From Verrucomicrobiia bacterium (GTDB lineage Bacteria; Verrucomicrobiota; Verrucomicrobiia; Limisphaerales; UBA8199): a DNA stretch of 54,460 nt. Where the stretch lies: the NCBI GenBank assembly GCA_035946615.1, contig DASYZB010000084.1, positions 1 through 54,460 on the forward strand, given 5' to 3'. The position numbers and the translations under genes were made by a program. The notes below the pieces were generated by a model. The model was not told where the DNA came from and ran no database searches. It worked only from the letters and a program-made list of their open reading frames with translations. Positions 42,666 through 52,673 of the stretch are shown here, piece by piece. Numbering within the stretch: the first letter of the stretch is position 1; every line of letters begins with the position of its first letter.

Positions 42666-44087
42666 GTGAAGACCTACCCGCTGTATTTGAATGGCGCCTG
42701 GGTGAACAACGAACCGGCTTTGGCCGTGCGCAACCCAGCTACAGGTGAGCCGTTCGCGTCCATCAGCACTGTCACACGGGCGCATGTTGCGCAGGCCCTG
42801 ACCGATGCCCATGCCGCCTTCCAGGGCTGGCGCCGGCAAACCGGAAAAGCGCGCGGCGAGTTCCTTGAAAAAATTGCCGCTGAACTCGAACGGCGTCGCG
42901 ATGAAATCGCCCGGCTTATTACCCTTGAAAATGGCAAACCGCTTGCCCAAAGCCTGGGCGAACTCGCCATGACAGTGGACCACTTACGCTGGTTTGCCGG
43001 CGAGGCGAGGCGCGCCTACGGGCGCGTTGTGCCGCACCAGGTCGAAGGCAAACGGCACCTGGTGATTAAATCCCCGATGGGCGTTGTGGGGGCGATCAGT
43101 CCTTGGAATTTTCCGCTCGTGCTGGCGGTGCGGAAAGTGGCGCCCGCCCTGGCCGCCGGCTGCACGGTTGTGTTGAAACCGGCGCGCCAGACGCCCATCT
43201 GTTGCGTCGCATTCGCCGAGTGTGTCGCTGCGGCGGGACTGCCCAAAGGGGTATTCCAATTGGTGTTAGGTTCCGCTTCGGAAATTGGCGAAGAATTTCT
43301 CAAAAACCCGCTTTGCCGCAAGATTACTTTCACTGGTTCAACGGAGGTGGGCAGACATTTGATTCGTGGCGCCGCCGAGCAGGTCAAACCGCTATCTCTG
43401 GAATTGGGCGGGCTGGGGCCGGTTCTCATTTTCGCTGATGCCGATTTGGACCGGGCCGTCGAAGGGGCCATGCTGGCGAAGTTCCGCAATACCGGCCAAT
43501 CCTGCATCGCGGCCAACCGGATTTATGTCGAGCGCGCCATCTACGAGAAGTTCCTCGAAATGTTCGTTGCGAGGACTCGGGCGCTCAAGGTTGGGGATGG
43601 CCTGGAAGCCGGTGTGGAAATTGGACCGCTGATCGATGAGGAAGCGATGAACAAAGCGCTTGCCCACGTCGAAGATGCGGTCCGCTGCGGCGCCCGCTTG
43701 CTCTGCGGCGGCAACCGCCTCGAGAGAAAAGGGTTTTTCTTTGAACCGGCGGTTTTGGCCGATGTGCCTCCTGCTGCTCTTTGCATGGGCGAAGAAACCT
43801 TCGCCCCGGTTGCGGCGATTGCTCCTTTCGACAAGGAGTCTGAGGCGCTCGAATTAGCCAATGGCTCGCCGTTCGGCCTGAGCGCCTATGCCTTTACCCG
43901 GGATTTGGGCCGGACTTTTCGGTTAATGGAAGGACTGGAAGCTGGGATCATCGGGATTAATGATGGAGTGCCCACGGCCACCCAAGCCCCCTTCGGCGGC
44001 GTCAAACAAAGCGGCTGGGGCCGTGAACTCGGCAGTGAGGGGCTGGATGCCTTTTTAGAGACTAAACACATTTCCCTGGGAATATGA
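42666..44087 (+). CDS. NAD(P)-dependent aldehyde dehydrogenase (succinate-semialdehyde-type)
   Basis: 473 residues from GTG 42666. The cofactor-binding NFP motif lies in ISPWNFPL. The general-base Glu is in LSLELGGLGP, the nucleophile Cys in NTGQSCIAANR and the late motif in EETFAPVA. The C-terminus PFGGVKQSGWGRELGSEGLDAFLE is typical of GabD-like enzymes. It oxidises an aldehyde, possibly succinate semialdehyde or a sugar-derived aldehyde. The stop overlaps the start of the glycosidase gene (ATGA), so the two are translationally coupled, which suggests a sugar-derived substrate. Confidence 0.9.
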   Translation: MKTYPLYLNGAWVNNEPALAVRNPATGEPFASISTVTRAHVAQALTDAHAAFQGWRRQTGKARGEFLEKIAAELERRRDEIARLITLENGKPLAQSLGELAMTVDHLRWFAGEARRAYGRVVPHQVEGKRHLVIKSPMGVVGAISPWNFPLVLAVRKVAPALAAGCTVVLKPARQTPICCVAFAECVAAAGLPKGVFQLVLGSASEIGEEFLKNPLCRKITFTGSTEVGRHLIRGAAEQVKPLSLELGGLGPVLIFADADLDRAVEGAMLAKFRNTGQSCIAANRIYVERAIYEKFLEMFVARTRALKVGDGLEAGVEIGPLIDEEAMNKALAHVEDAVRCGARLLCGGNRLERKGFFFEPAVLADVPPAALCMGEETFAPVAAIAPFDKESEALELANGSPFGLSAYAFTRDLGRTFRLMEGLEAGIIGINDGVPTATQAPFGGVKQSGWGRELGSEGLDAFLETKHISLGI

Positions 44088-45052
44088 GTTCCTCGATCTC
44101 GTCCCTTCTGGCTCAAGGCAAAATCATTCGGCACCCGGTCGGCAATGAACCTGGCTATTGGGCCGGCGCGCCGGGCATTTTTCACGCTGTCGCTGAAGGC
44201 GCCTGGTATCTGACATACCGGATTCGCCGCCCGCGAGGGGTGGCACCCGACCGCGGCGGTGAGGCGAGGATCGCCCGCTCAAGCGATTTGGAAACGTGGG
44301 AAGACATTTGGTCTGTGACTAAAGATCGATTCGGTAGCGCTTCGATTGAACGTTGCGCGCTGCATCGCGGAGCGGACCACCTATGGCGCTATTTTATCAG
44401 CTATGTCGATCCGGCAGACGGGCGGTGGTGCGTCTCTGTGCTCAAGAGCCGTGAAGTGCCACAACTTTCGCCTGAGAACACCGAACCGCTCTTCAAGGCT
44501 CGACAACTGGGACTGGAAGGCCTCAAGGACCCCTGGATTTTTGAATGGCAAGGTCTCTTCTTCATGGTTCTCAGCGTGGCGCTGCCCACGTCCGCCACCA
44601 ACGCGCGTTCCCACGAGACGCTGGATATTTTCAACACCGGCCAATGCGTCTCGGCGACGGGTTTGGCGCAGTCGCGCGATCTGGACTGCTGGGAATGGCT
44701 CGGTGTCGTGTTCGCTCCCGAGCCTTCGGGATGGGACCGCTATTGCCGCCGAATCAACAGTATTATCCCGCGCAACGGGAAGTTTTATGCGTTTTACGAT
44801 GGGAGCTCCGGCTACGAAGAGAATTACGAGGAGAAATCGGGTTGGGCAGTCTCGACAGATTTAAAAAGCTGGCAGTCTTTAATCCCCTCTGCGCCGCTGC
44901 TCATCAGCCCTCATGGCTCCGCGTCGCTGCGTTATGTGGATGCCCGGGTTCGCGGGGGGGATGCCGCACTGTTTTATGAATTCGCCCGGCCAGATGGCGC
45001 GCACGACTTGCGGCTGGCAACCGTGCCTTTGGAGGGCCTCCCTTTCGTTTAG
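44084..45052 (+). CDS. Five-bladed beta-propeller glycosidase-like protein (GH43/GH130-type)
   Basis: 322 residues without a signal peptide. Propeller-type motifs occur in order: GAPGIFHAVAEGAWYLTYRI, ARIARSSDLETWEDIW, LEGLKDPWIFEWQGLFFMV and INSIIPRNGKFYAFYDGSSG. The spaced acidic residues (Asp in KDPWIF, Glu in SIERCAL) are where furanosidase/phosphorylase-type propellers place catalytic groups, but I cannot assign them firmly. It is cytoplasmic and coupled to the aldehyde dehydrogenase. Its stop nearly abuts that of the convergent MFS gene, so it likely processes an imported oligosaccharide. Confidence 0.72.
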   Translation: MSSSISSLLAQGKIIRHPVGNEPGYWAGAPGIFHAVAEGAWYLTYRIRRPRGVAPDRGGEARIARSSDLETWEDIWSVTKDRFGSASIERCALHRGADHLWRYFISYVDPADGRWCVSVLKSREVPQLSPENTEPLFKARQLGLEGLKDPWIFEWQGLFFMVLSVALPTSATNARSHETLDIFNTGQCVSATGLAQSRDLDCWEWLGVVFAPEPSGWDRYCRRINSIIPRNGKFYAFYDGSSGYEENYEEKSGWAVSTDLKSWQSLIPSAPLLISPHGSASLRYVDARVRGGDAALFYEFARPDGAHDLRLATVPLEGLPFV

Positions 45053-45054
45053 GA

Positions 45055-46392
45055 CTACTCCGGCAGCGGTTTGCCTTTGGTTTCGGGCAGGAACCAAATA
45101 ACGATGAGCCCCAACGGGAACAACAGCCCCAGCAAAGTAATGGCAAGGCGCAGGTCCATTCCTGGCAGGGCCTTGAGCCAGCCCGAAACCAGCAGCGCCG
45201 AGGCGGCTACAATCCGTCCGCCATTGAAGCAAAAGCCGGTTCCTGTAGCACGCAAGTGGGTCGGGAACAGCTCCGGAAAATAAATGGCGTACCCGGCATG
45301 AATCGCCAGGGTCAAAAAGCCGAATAGAGGCAGGAGGGCTAAGAGTTGACCATAGGTTGCAGGCAAATAACAGGTGATGGGAACAATGATAAATGCGCCG
45401 ATATGAAACAGGGCGAAAGTGCGCCGTCTCCCCAGGCGGACACAGATGGGTCCGAAGGACAGCAGGCCCAAACCGCCGCCAATCGTTTCCACAATCCCAT
45501 AGGCAAACTTGGCTCGCTCCGCAGCCGCCGCTGGGGCACTCCCGGTCCGAACCAGCAACTCCCGCGCAAGGTCCTGTCCGGCGACGGTGACTCCCCAAAA
45601 GCTCCCAAGCCCGATGGCGGCCAGCAGCATCCCTAACAACGCGCGCCGGCGCCACAACGGGTCGCCGAGCAGGTCGAAAAAACTCCCCATTTTCGGCCCC
45701 GAAGAGGCGGCGGCCCGGACGCCCGCCAATCGCCAACTCTCGGGCTCTTTGACCTGGGTCATAACCCAAAGCACCAGCAAAGCCGGCAGCAGCCCTACCA
45801 GATAGGCGTAACGCCAATGCACGCCCACGGCCAGACCGGCTAGAGCAGCGGTCCAGGTCCCTAAAACGCTTGTCGCGTGAAAAATTCCCGAGGCGTGGGC
45901 CCGGGCGTGCTGGGGAAATACTTCGGCAACGAGGCTGGCGGCCACCGCCCATTCGCCACCGACGCCCATGGCCACCAGGAACCGCGCCGCGCCGACTTGC
46001 CAGAGGGATTGTGTGAAATAGGTCAGGCCCGAGAAGATCGAGTACATCAGGATGGTGACGGCCATGCTGGGCCGCCGCCCCCAACGATCGGCCAGCGCAC
46101 CGAACAATAGGCCTCCCACAGTGCCGCCGAGCAGGAAAACAGCTAGAAACAGGTCGCCATAATGCTTGATTGCCGAGGGGGTCGCCCCCTGATGGAGGAT
46201 GTCGCCGAGAAGTTGTTGGCGGGTGATGTTAAAGATTTGTCCTTCGAATGCATCGAAAATCCATCCCGCCGAGGCAATGGCCAGGATGAGCCATTCGTAA
46301 CGGGTGACCCCGTGATACCAAGCTACATCCTGTTCCGGCTCCACAGCAGCGGCTGGCGTTGGCTGCGAGCGGGACGGCGTTTTTGGCATCAT
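45055..46392 (-). CDS. Major facilitator superfamily transporter
   Basis: About 445 residues from ATG 46392; a start at 46443 would add a 17-residue leader lacking a ribosome-binding site. It has twelve predicted membrane helices, with the MFS loop 2-3 motif GALADRWGRRPSMAV and the second-half counterpart CVRLGRRRTFALF. The first helix contains GWIFDAFEGQIF, common in sugar- or organic-acid-transporting MFS proteins of the metabolite:H+ symporter/sialic acid type. The neighbouring propeller glycosidase and dehydrogenases suggest a sugar or sugar-acid substrate. Confidence 0.88.
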   Translation of the reverse strand: MMPKTPSRSQPTPAAAVEPEQDVAWYHGVTRYEWLILAIASAGWIFDAFEGQIFNITRQQLLGDILHQGATPSAIKHYGDLFLAVFLLGGTVGGLLFGALADRWGRRPSMAVTILMYSIFSGLTYFTQSLWQVGAARFLVAMGVGGEWAVAASLVAEVFPQHARAHASGIFHATSVLGTWTAALAGLAVGVHWRYAYLVGLLPALLVLWVMTQVKEPESWRLAGVRAAASSGPKMGSFFDLLGDPLWRRRALLGMLLAAIGLGSFWGVTVAGQDLARELLVRTGSAPAAAAERAKFAYGIVETIGGGLGLLSFGPICVRLGRRRTFALFHIGAFIIVPITCYLPATYGQLLALLPLFGFLTLAIHAGYAIYFPELFPTHLRATGTGFCFNGGRIVAASALLVSGWLKALPGMDLRLAITLLGLLFPLGLIVIWFLPETKGKPLPE

Positions 46393-46460
46393 GTTCGCTT
46401 TAGCAAAACGGCAAACAAAACTCCAATTCAATTTACCAGCCAAGCCAACTTGCCGCTTGA

Positions 46461-47024
46461 AGCCGATGCAAACGCATTCAGGACGGCGCGCTGGGTGAGT
46501 TGACCCTGCTGCGTTGCTATTGGGACGGCGGGTCGCGGGATGGCGTCGAGCGGCAGCCTGGGGAAACCGAGATGCATTACCAAATCCGGAACTGGTATTA
46601 TTTTACCTGGCTCTCCGGGGACCACATTGTCGAGCAGGACGTCCACAATATCGATGTGGCGAACAGGATAAAGGACGGGCATCCGGTGCGCGCCCAGGGC
46701 ATGGACGGACGGCAGTTGCGCAAGGCCAAGCGCCACGGCCAGATTTTCGATCATCATTTTGTCGAGTTCGAATACGCCGACGGCACGCGTATGATGAGCC
46801 AATGCCGCCAAATCCGCGGCTGCTGGCCAAAAATTTCCGAACATGCGCGTGGGACCAAAGGTGAAGCCGACCTGAACAACGACCGCAATGGCTTTGTCAT
46901 CAAAGGGGCCAATGCGTGGCGTTATCCCCGGCAAGCGCGGCGGATCGATCCCTACCAGCAGGAACACGACGACTTATTTGATGCTATCCGCAGTGACAAA
47001 CCCTATAATGAAGCCGAATTTTAG
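46461..47024 (+). pseudogene. C-terminal fragment of a Gfo/Idh/MocA oxidoreductase
   Basis: Homology to the C-terminal half of the exported Gfo/Idh family begins just after an in-frame TGA at 46458-46460 (KRIQDGALGELTLLRCYWDGG). It runs through RNWYYFTWLSGDHIVEQDVHN, GMDGRQLRKAKRHGQIFDHH and EYADGTRMMSQCRQIRGCW to DLFDAIRSDKPYNEAEF, then a TAG where homologues continue for about 30-40 residues. The Rossmann half is absent, and the first in-frame start is internal. Loss of both ends indicates a remnant, probably from an earlier duplication or rearrangement. Confidence 0.78.
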
Positions 47025-47175
47025 ATTCGATTGTAGGAAGACCATCCGTGGTCAATATGGCCCGGTTCCGCCCGGCGCCACCGCACCGGGACAGCCATGA
47101 TAGCCAACGGCGGTTCGCAAGCTCGGGTTGACAAGGAAAGCGCGCCGAAAGACCATTAATCAGGTGCGTTTCAAT

Positions 47176-49299
47176 ATGACAGGTTCAACCACCGCCTGGC
47201 TGGCCCGGCGGCTGGCGCGCCTCCCGCTATTGCTCTCGAAGCATCTTTGGGTTTGGCCGATGCTGGGGGCGGTCTTGTTGAGCCTGACCGGTTATTGGGT
47301 GCGCACGCGAGTCGAGGAGGTCACACGGGCCGAGTTGGCGTCGCGATTAAGCGCCTTGTTAAGCGCTGACGTGGCGGCGTTGCGCCTATGGTTTTCGGAG
47401 CAGGAATCCGATGCAAAATCCTTCGCGTCAGACGTGCGCATCGATGGGGCAATTGTCCAATTAGCCGCGATGGCCAAAGACTCGAATACGCCGCCAGAGG
47501 TATTGGCCCAGTCGGAGGCCGCCCACACGCTGCACCTTTACCTAATACCTTTGCTGCAGTCCCAGCATTACCTGGATTACGTGGTTCTAGGCACTGATGG
47601 AAGGATTCTGGCCTCCCCCCATGCGCGCCAAGTTGGTCGTGTGGTCCCGCGCGGTTACCAGTTTCTGCTGCAGCGGGGGCGTGGAGGCCGAACGGCGGTC
47701 TCCCGGCCCTTTGCCCGGGAAGGCAACCTGAGCCAGCGCGCCGAAGGCCCGACGATGTTCGTCTCTTCGCCTGTGCGCGCAACCAATAACGCGGTCGTGG
47801 CGGTGCTCTGTTTGCGCATGAAACCGGAGGGGGAATTCAGCCAGATTTTCTCCGTCGCGCGCATGGGAGAAACGGGCGAGGCCTATGCCTTTGACCATCG
47901 GGGAGTGATGCTGACGGCGTCCCGTTTTGACCGCGAATTAAAAATACTTGGCTTGATACCCAAATCGCCCGAGGCGACCTCGATACTCAATCTGCAACTG
48001 CTCGACCCGGAAGTGGACCTCGAGACGGGCGACCGGCCAGACCGGCCAAGGCGGTTTCTCAGCCTCACGCGAATGGCGGCTGCGGCCATTCGCGGCGACG
48101 ACGGCGTGGATGTGCAGGGCTACCGCAATTACCGCGGGGTGCGTGTGGTTGGGGCCTGGGCATGGTTGCCCGAATTCGGCATAGGGGTTGCCACCGAGGT
48201 ATCGGCCGAGGAGGGCTTTCAAACGCTCTACATGCTGAGGCGCGCGTTCACGGTATTGTTTGGGCTGGTGGTATTGAGCGGGGTGGCGATTTTTGCGTTT
48301 GGCCTGCTGGTTGAGCGGCTGCAGGCCTCATTGCGCAAGAGCGCCCTCGATGCGCGGCGGGTTGGCCAATACGTTCTCCTGCAGGAAATCGGCCGAGGGG
48401 CGAATGGAATGGTTTATCGCGCGCGGCATGCCTTGCTGCGCCGGCCTGTGGCCATCAAGCTGCTCAGCCCGGAGTTGACCAACGAGGCCAGCGCCGCTCG
48501 CTTTGAGCGCGAGGTGCAAATGACAAGCCAGCTTACTCATCCCAATACAGTAGCCATTTACGATTACGGGCGAACGCCCGAGGGTCTGTTTTATTATGCA
48601 ATGGAGTACCTGCACGGCATCGATTTGGACCAACTGGTCCGCAAGTTCGGTCCCCAACCCGAGGGCCGCGTCATCCATATCTTGCGCCAGCTTTGCGGCT
48701 CTCTTGCCGAGGCGCACCGGATTGGACTCATCCACCGCGATATCAAGCCGGCAAATATTCTCCTAACCCGGCGCGATGATGCCTGTGATGTCGTCAAGGT
48801 GCTCGATTTCGGCCTGGTCACCACACTCCAGCGCGACTCGCCGGACCGGGCGCCTTCCCATGCGGTGGTGGGCACGCCGCATTTCATGTCGCCCGAGGCC
48901 ATCGCGGAGCCCGCGCGCGTCGATGGCCGCAGCGATGTCTATTCCGTTGGGGCTGTCGGCTATTGGCTTCTGACTGGAAAAACCCTGTTCGATTCCGAGA
49001 GCGTGGCAGAACTGCTGGAGAAACAGATCAAGGTCGTGCCACAGCGCGCTTCCGACCGGCTCGGCGACCCCGTCTCGGCCGACCTGGAGCGGTTGGTTAT
49101 GCGTTGCCTGGCCAAAGAGCCGGAGGGCCGGCCCGCCGGGGCGCGTGAGTTGGATGAGGCCCTGGCACGCTGCTCCGCTGCCCAGACCTGGACGATGGTG
49201 CAGAGCGAACGCTGGTGGACCGAGCATGCCAACCATTTGGAGACCGTCTCGGCGCCCAAGATGGCCGAAAAGACCCTCGTCATAGCAGACCGCCTGTGA
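47176..49299 (+). CDS. Transmembrane Ser/Thr protein kinase with Cache-like sensor
   Basis: 707 residues from ATG 47176; a TTG at 47128 adds 16. A first membrane helix (WVWPMLGAVLLSLTGYWV) and a second (FTVLFGLVVLSGVAIFAFGLLV, about 360-382) bracket a roughly 300-residue periplasmic region resembling dCache (YLDYVVLGTDGRILASP; GETGEAYAFDHRGVML). The Hanks-type kinase follows, inside the cell: P-loop EIGRGANGMVYRAR, VAIKLL, catalytic HRDIKPANILL, DFG in VLDFGLV and GTPHFMSPEAI. The sensor sits N-terminal to the kinase, reversed from the PknB-PASTA layout and like a chemoreceptor input. Substrates are unknown. Confidence 0.92.
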   Translation: MTGSTTAWLARRLARLPLLLSKHLWVWPMLGAVLLSLTGYWVRTRVEEVTRAELASRLSALLSADVAALRLWFSEQESDAKSFASDVRIDGAIVQLAAMAKDSNTPPEVLAQSEAAHTLHLYLIPLLQSQHYLDYVVLGTDGRILASPHARQVGRVVPRGYQFLLQRGRGGRTAVSRPFAREGNLSQRAEGPTMFVSSPVRATNNAVVAVLCLRMKPEGEFSQIFSVARMGETGEAYAFDHRGVMLTASRFDRELKILGLIPKSPEATSILNLQLLDPEVDLETGDRPDRPRRFLSLTRMAAAAIRGDDGVDVQGYRNYRGVRVVGAWAWLPEFGIGVATEVSAEEGFQTLYMLRRAFTVLFGLVVLSGVAIFAFGLLVERLQASLRKSALDARRVGQYVLLQEIGRGANGMVYRARHALLRRPVAIKLLSPELTNEASAARFEREVQMTSQLTHPNTVAIYDYGRTPEGLFYYAMEYLHGIDLDQLVRKFGPQPEGRVIHILRQLCGSLAEAHRIGLIHRDIKPANILLTRRDDACDVVKVLDFGLVTTLQRDSPDRAPSHAVVGTPHFMSPEAIAEPARVDGRSDVYSVGAVGYWLLTGKTLFDSESVAELLEKQIKVVPQRASDRLGDPVSADLERLVMRCLAKEPEGRPAGARELDEALARCSAAQTWTMVQSERWWTEHANHLETVSAPKMAEKTLVIADRL

Positions 49300-49363
49300 T
49301 CGTCCCTACCCAAGCCGCCGCTTTGCTCTTGCAATGCTCCTTTGGCCAGAGCATAAAAAACCC

Positions 49364-50371
49364 ATGTTTCGACCAGCAAAATCATTCCTGTGTTCTCTTC
49401 CAATTGTTCTCATCACCCTGGCTGCTTCAGCCGCAGACAACCCGTTCCTGGGCCAGTGGGAGCTGACAATACCTGGCGGTGCGGCCGGCTGGCTCGGCGT
49501 TCAGGAGACTGATGGCCGGTTGGGCGCCAGTATGCTCTGGGGCTGGGGTAGTGTCGAGCCGGTCGCCGCCGCGAAAATCGAGGACGGCAAGCTGGTCCTG
49601 ACCCGCAACTACACGGTTCAGCGCAAGAATGCTGAAGGCAAAAGGGAGAAGGTGAATCTCTCTGAAACAATCACGGGCAGCGTGGATGAAGATAAGGTCA
49701 ATCTCACCAGTGTGAAGCCTCGCGAGAATGGGCAGGGGGAGGATGTCGCGGAATTTAGCGGCCGCCGGCAACCCCCGATGCCACCCGCACCCGACCTGAC
49801 GAAAGTCAAATTCGGCCGTCCAATGCGGCTTTTTGATGGGAAAGACCTCAAAGGCTGGCGGCTGACGGACCCTAACGCGCTGAATGGGTGGAGTGTCCAG
49901 GACGGGCTGCTCGTCAATAATGCTGTCCAGGAGAAAGGGCAGCCGCATAAGAATTATGGCAACCTGCGGACCGACCGGGAGTTTAATGATTTCAACCTTA
50001 AGGTCGAGGTGCGAGTGGATAAAGGCGAGAATAGTGGCGTTTATTTACGGGGGATTTATGAATGCCAGGTCGAAGACAGCTATGGGGAGGCACCCGACTC
50101 GCACCACATGGGCGCTATTTATAGCCGCATCACACCGACTGTGGCGGCCGAGAAACCACCGGGGCAATGGCAGACGATGGACATCACCTTTGTCGATCGG
50201 CACGCTACAGTGATTTTAAATGGAACCAAAATCATCGATAACCAGCCGGTTATGGGCTGCACCGGCGGGGCTTTGTGGTCGGATGTCTCGCGGCCCGGCC
50301 CCATCTACCTCCAGGGCGATCACACCGGCATTACGTATCGCAGCCTCGTCCTGCGCCAAGCCCTCGAATGA
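49364..50371 (+). CDS. Secreted DUF1080 (3-keto-disaccharide hydrolase) protein
   Basis: 335 residues from ATG 49364 (SFLCSLPIVLITLAASAAD signal peptide); ATG 49334 would add ten. Residues about 30-130 form a beta-rich N-terminal region. DUF1080, a concanavalin-like fold, follows: MRLFDGKDLKGWR, GWSVQDGLLVNN, YGNLRTDREFNDFNLKVEVR, ENSGVYLRGIYECQVEDSYG and the closing GPIYLQGDHTGITYRSLVLR. Members of this family hydrolyse 3-keto-glycosides made by Gfo/Idh-type or other dehydrogenases. The several Gfo/Idh genes in this window are consistent with that route. Confidence 0.88.
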   Translation: MFRPAKSFLCSLPIVLITLAASAADNPFLGQWELTIPGGAAGWLGVQETDGRLGASMLWGWGSVEPVAAAKIEDGKLVLTRNYTVQRKNAEGKREKVNLSETITGSVDEDKVNLTSVKPRENGQGEDVAEFSGRRQPPMPPAPDLTKVKFGRPMRLFDGKDLKGWRLTDPNALNGWSVQDGLLVNNAVQEKGQPHKNYGNLRTDREFNDFNLKVEVRVDKGENSGVYLRGIYECQVEDSYGEAPDSHHMGAIYSRITPTVAAEKPPGQWQTMDITFVDRHATVILNGTKIIDNQPVMGCTGGALWSDVSRPGPIYLQGDHTGITYRSLVLRQALE

Positions 50372-50474
50372 GGCGCGCCGGTCGTCCCGTAATTCAAAGC
50401 GCCAATCATCATTCCCTTGACTGGTGGGCAGCAGGCTTTATGCTGCTGCGGCAAGCGCAAGCTTCAAAGGCTTT

Positions 50475-50567
<93 letters not shown>

Positions 50568-50695
50568 GTTTCATTTCGTTTCACCATTTCGCACGTCTTC
50601 CTTCTTGCTGTTGCTATCAGGCGGCAGTAGTTTGATAAAAGCCATGATCGCAGTTGCAGACGATATAATATTTTTGCAGACACGGCGTTGCTTGC

Positions 50696-50726
50696 TTGAC
50701 TCATCGAGAGCCTCTTCTCATATTAT
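50696..50726 (+). promoter_or_regulatory. Candidate promoter of rpoD
   Basis: TTGACT (50696-50701) and TATTAT (50721-50726) are spaced by 19 bases; shifting the -10 box to CATATT would give 17. They lie about 45 bases upstream of the rpoD start. A second AT-rich box, TATAAT at 50664-50669, has no good -35 partner. Confidence 0.4.
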
Positions 50727-50769
50727 GCTCTCAATTTTGATTGGTGTTTTGATTTGAATTTGAAGTCGT

Positions 50770-52632
50770 ATGGCCAGAACCAAGGTTAGCAAGCCGGCAG
50801 CAAAACCAACCCTTCAAAAAACCTCGGCAGCGGCTTCCAACTCTGCGGACCATTCACCCCAACCGCCGGCCAATGGCGCAAGCACCCAGCCCTGCGCCTC
50901 AGCGCATCAACCAGGCACAGCCGCCGGAGTTGAAAACAACGGCAGGGCCGGCATTGGGCTTTCGATGGCGAAAGGCGAACTGCTCGGGGCGCATTCGAAA
51001 AATCATGCGACTGAACTGGCGGAAAAGATCAAAGAGCTTGTTCGTCTGGCCCAGGAACAGGGCTACCTGACCTACGGTGATATCAATGATGCTCTGCCCG
51101 ATACGCTCATCACCCCGGAAGACCTGGATGAGATTTATATCAAACTGCGCAATCTGGAAGTCGAGATCGTCGATCAGGCGGAAGTGGACCGAATCAAACA
51201 ACCCGAGCCTGAGGAGGAAGATGAGCGTTCGAGACTGGACATCCTGGATGATCCGGTCCGCATGTACCTCAAACAGATGGGCCAGGTCCCGCTCCTGACC
51301 CGCGAGCAGGAAGTCGAGATTTCCAAGCGCATCGAAAGCGCCGAAAATGACCTCAAGCGCGCCATCTACCGCCTCGGTTTCACCGCCAAAGAGCACATCG
51401 CCCTAGCCGAGAAGCTGATTTGTGAGCCTCCCAAAGAGCGCTTTGATCGAGTCATCCTCGACAAAAAAATTGAAGGCCGTGAGAAGCACATTCGGGTCTT
51501 GCGCAAGATGGTCAAGCGCGTGCGCGCCCTGGACCAGGAGATCGATGAGCACTACACCTGCTGGCAAAAGGAAACCTCTCCTTCCGCCCGTGACCGGGTT
51601 TGGTCCCGGTTCAAAAAACTGGATCGCAAGCTGCAGAATGTTTTCGGCAAGTTCTATTACAAGCAAAAAGTAATCGAGGAGATGGCCCTGGTAGCCGAGA
51701 ATATTCAGGAAAAAATCCAGCTTAGCGCCCGAACCCTTAAGGAACTCCAGGCCCAACATCCAAACCACCCCTACCAGGCCATTCTCGAAGCGGAGGAGCA
51801 AAAAATGCTGGCCCTCGAGGAATTCGTCCGGATGCCGCATTTGGACTACCTGGAGGCTTACAAAGAATTGAAAGAGGCCGCCGGCAGGGCCCTTGAAGCC
51901 AAAACCGAAATGGTGGAGGCCAACCTGCGCCTGGTCATTTCCATCGCAAAAAAATACACCAACCGCGGCCTCTCGTTCCTGGACTTGATACAGGAAGGCA
52001 ACATGGGCCTCATGAAGGCAGTGGAAAAGTTCGAATACCGCCGTGGATATAAGTTCTCGACCTATGCCACCTGGTGGATTCGCCAGGCCATTACCCGGTC
52101 CATCGCCGACCAGGCCCGAACGATCCGAATCCCGGTGCACATGATTGAAACCATCAACAAGCTCATGCGCACTCAAAAACGCCTGCTCCAGGATTTCGGA
52201 CGCGAGCCGAGCCCGGAGGAAATCGCTGACGAAATGCAGTTTCCCGTCGATCGAGTTCGTGCCGTTCTGAAGATGGCCCAGCAACCGATCTCCCTGCAAT
52301 CACCCGTGGGCGATAACGAGGACGCCAATTTCGGCGATTTTATCGAAGATAAGAATACTGAGAGCCCGTCTGAGGTGACGAGTTTTAGCTTGCTACGAGA
52401 CAAATTGAGCGACGTGCTTTCCAGCCTCTCGGAACGGGAGCGCAAGGTGCTCGAATTGCGCTTCGGCCTGGGAGACGGCTACTCCCGGACACTCGAAGAG
52501 GTCGGGAAACAGTTTCGGGTGACGCGTGAGCGCATCCGACAGATCGAGGCCAAAGCCCTCCGCAAGATGCGCCATCCGACGCGCATTCGCCAACTCCACG
52601 GCTTCCTCGAAGTTCAACCCGTCGAACAGTAA
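50770..52632 (+). CDS. rpoD: Primary RNA polymerase sigma factor (sigma-70)
   Basis: 620 residues. A low-complexity Ala/Pro/Ser/Lys leader of about 70 residues precedes region 1.1 ([29 protein letters not shown]). Region 1.2 includes [24 protein letters not shown]. Region 2 is fully conserved ([20 protein letters not shown] to [20 protein letters not shown]). Region 3 follows ([13 protein letters not shown]), then region 4 ([40 protein letters not shown]). The non-conserved region is moderately long. As the housekeeping sigma factor, it supports this window being core chromosome. Confidence 0.97.
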   Translation: MARTKVSKPAAKPTLQKTSAAASNSADHSPQPPANGASTQPCASAHQPGTAAGVENNGRAGIGLSMAKGELLGAHSKNHATELAEKIKELVRLAQEQGYLTYGDINDALPDTLITPEDLDEIYIKLRNLEVEIVDQAEVDRIKQPEPEEEDERSRLDILDDPVRMYLKQMGQVPLLTREQEVEISKRIESAENDLKRAIYRLGFTAKEHIALAEKLICEPPKERFDRVILDKKIEGREKHIRVLRKMVKRVRALDQEIDEHYTCWQKETSPSARDRVWSRFKKLDRKLQNVFGKFYYKQKVIEEMALVAENIQEKIQLSARTLKELQAQHPNHPYQAILEAEEQKMLALEEFVRMPHLDYLEAYKELKEAAGRALEAKTEMVEANLRLVISIAKKYTNRGLSFLDLIQEGNMGLMKAVEKFEYRRGYKFSTYATWWIRQAITRSIADQARTIRIPVHMIETINKLMRTQKRLLQDFGREPSPEEIADEMQFPVDRVRAVLKMAQQPISLQSPVGDNEDANFGDFIEDKNTESPSEVTSFSLLRDKLSDVLSSLSERERKVLELRFGLGDGYSRTLEEVGKQFRVTRERIRQIEAKALRKMRHPTRIRQLHGFLEVQPVEQ

Positions 52633-52647
52633 CGCCGGGCCTGGCAG

Positions 52648-52669
52648 TTTATGTGGAGTTCCGCATAAA
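52648..52669. terminator. Bidirectional terminator-like hairpin between convergent genes
   Basis: TTTATGTGGA (52648-52657) and TCCGCATAAA (52660-52669) form a 10-base stem with one G-T pair and AT-rich outer ends on both sides. It occupies the 41-base gap between the rpoD stop and the stop of the convergent receiver gene, which is where a shared terminator is expected. The loop is tight and no long T run follows. Confidence 0.55.
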
Positions 52670-52673
52670 CAGC

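Noticed and set aside
42403-42669. 88-codon plus-strand frame before the aldehyde dehydrogenase
   Set aside because: It reads through the dispersed repeat and a 19-bp palindrome, has no domain and overlaps the next gene start, so it is probably not a gene.
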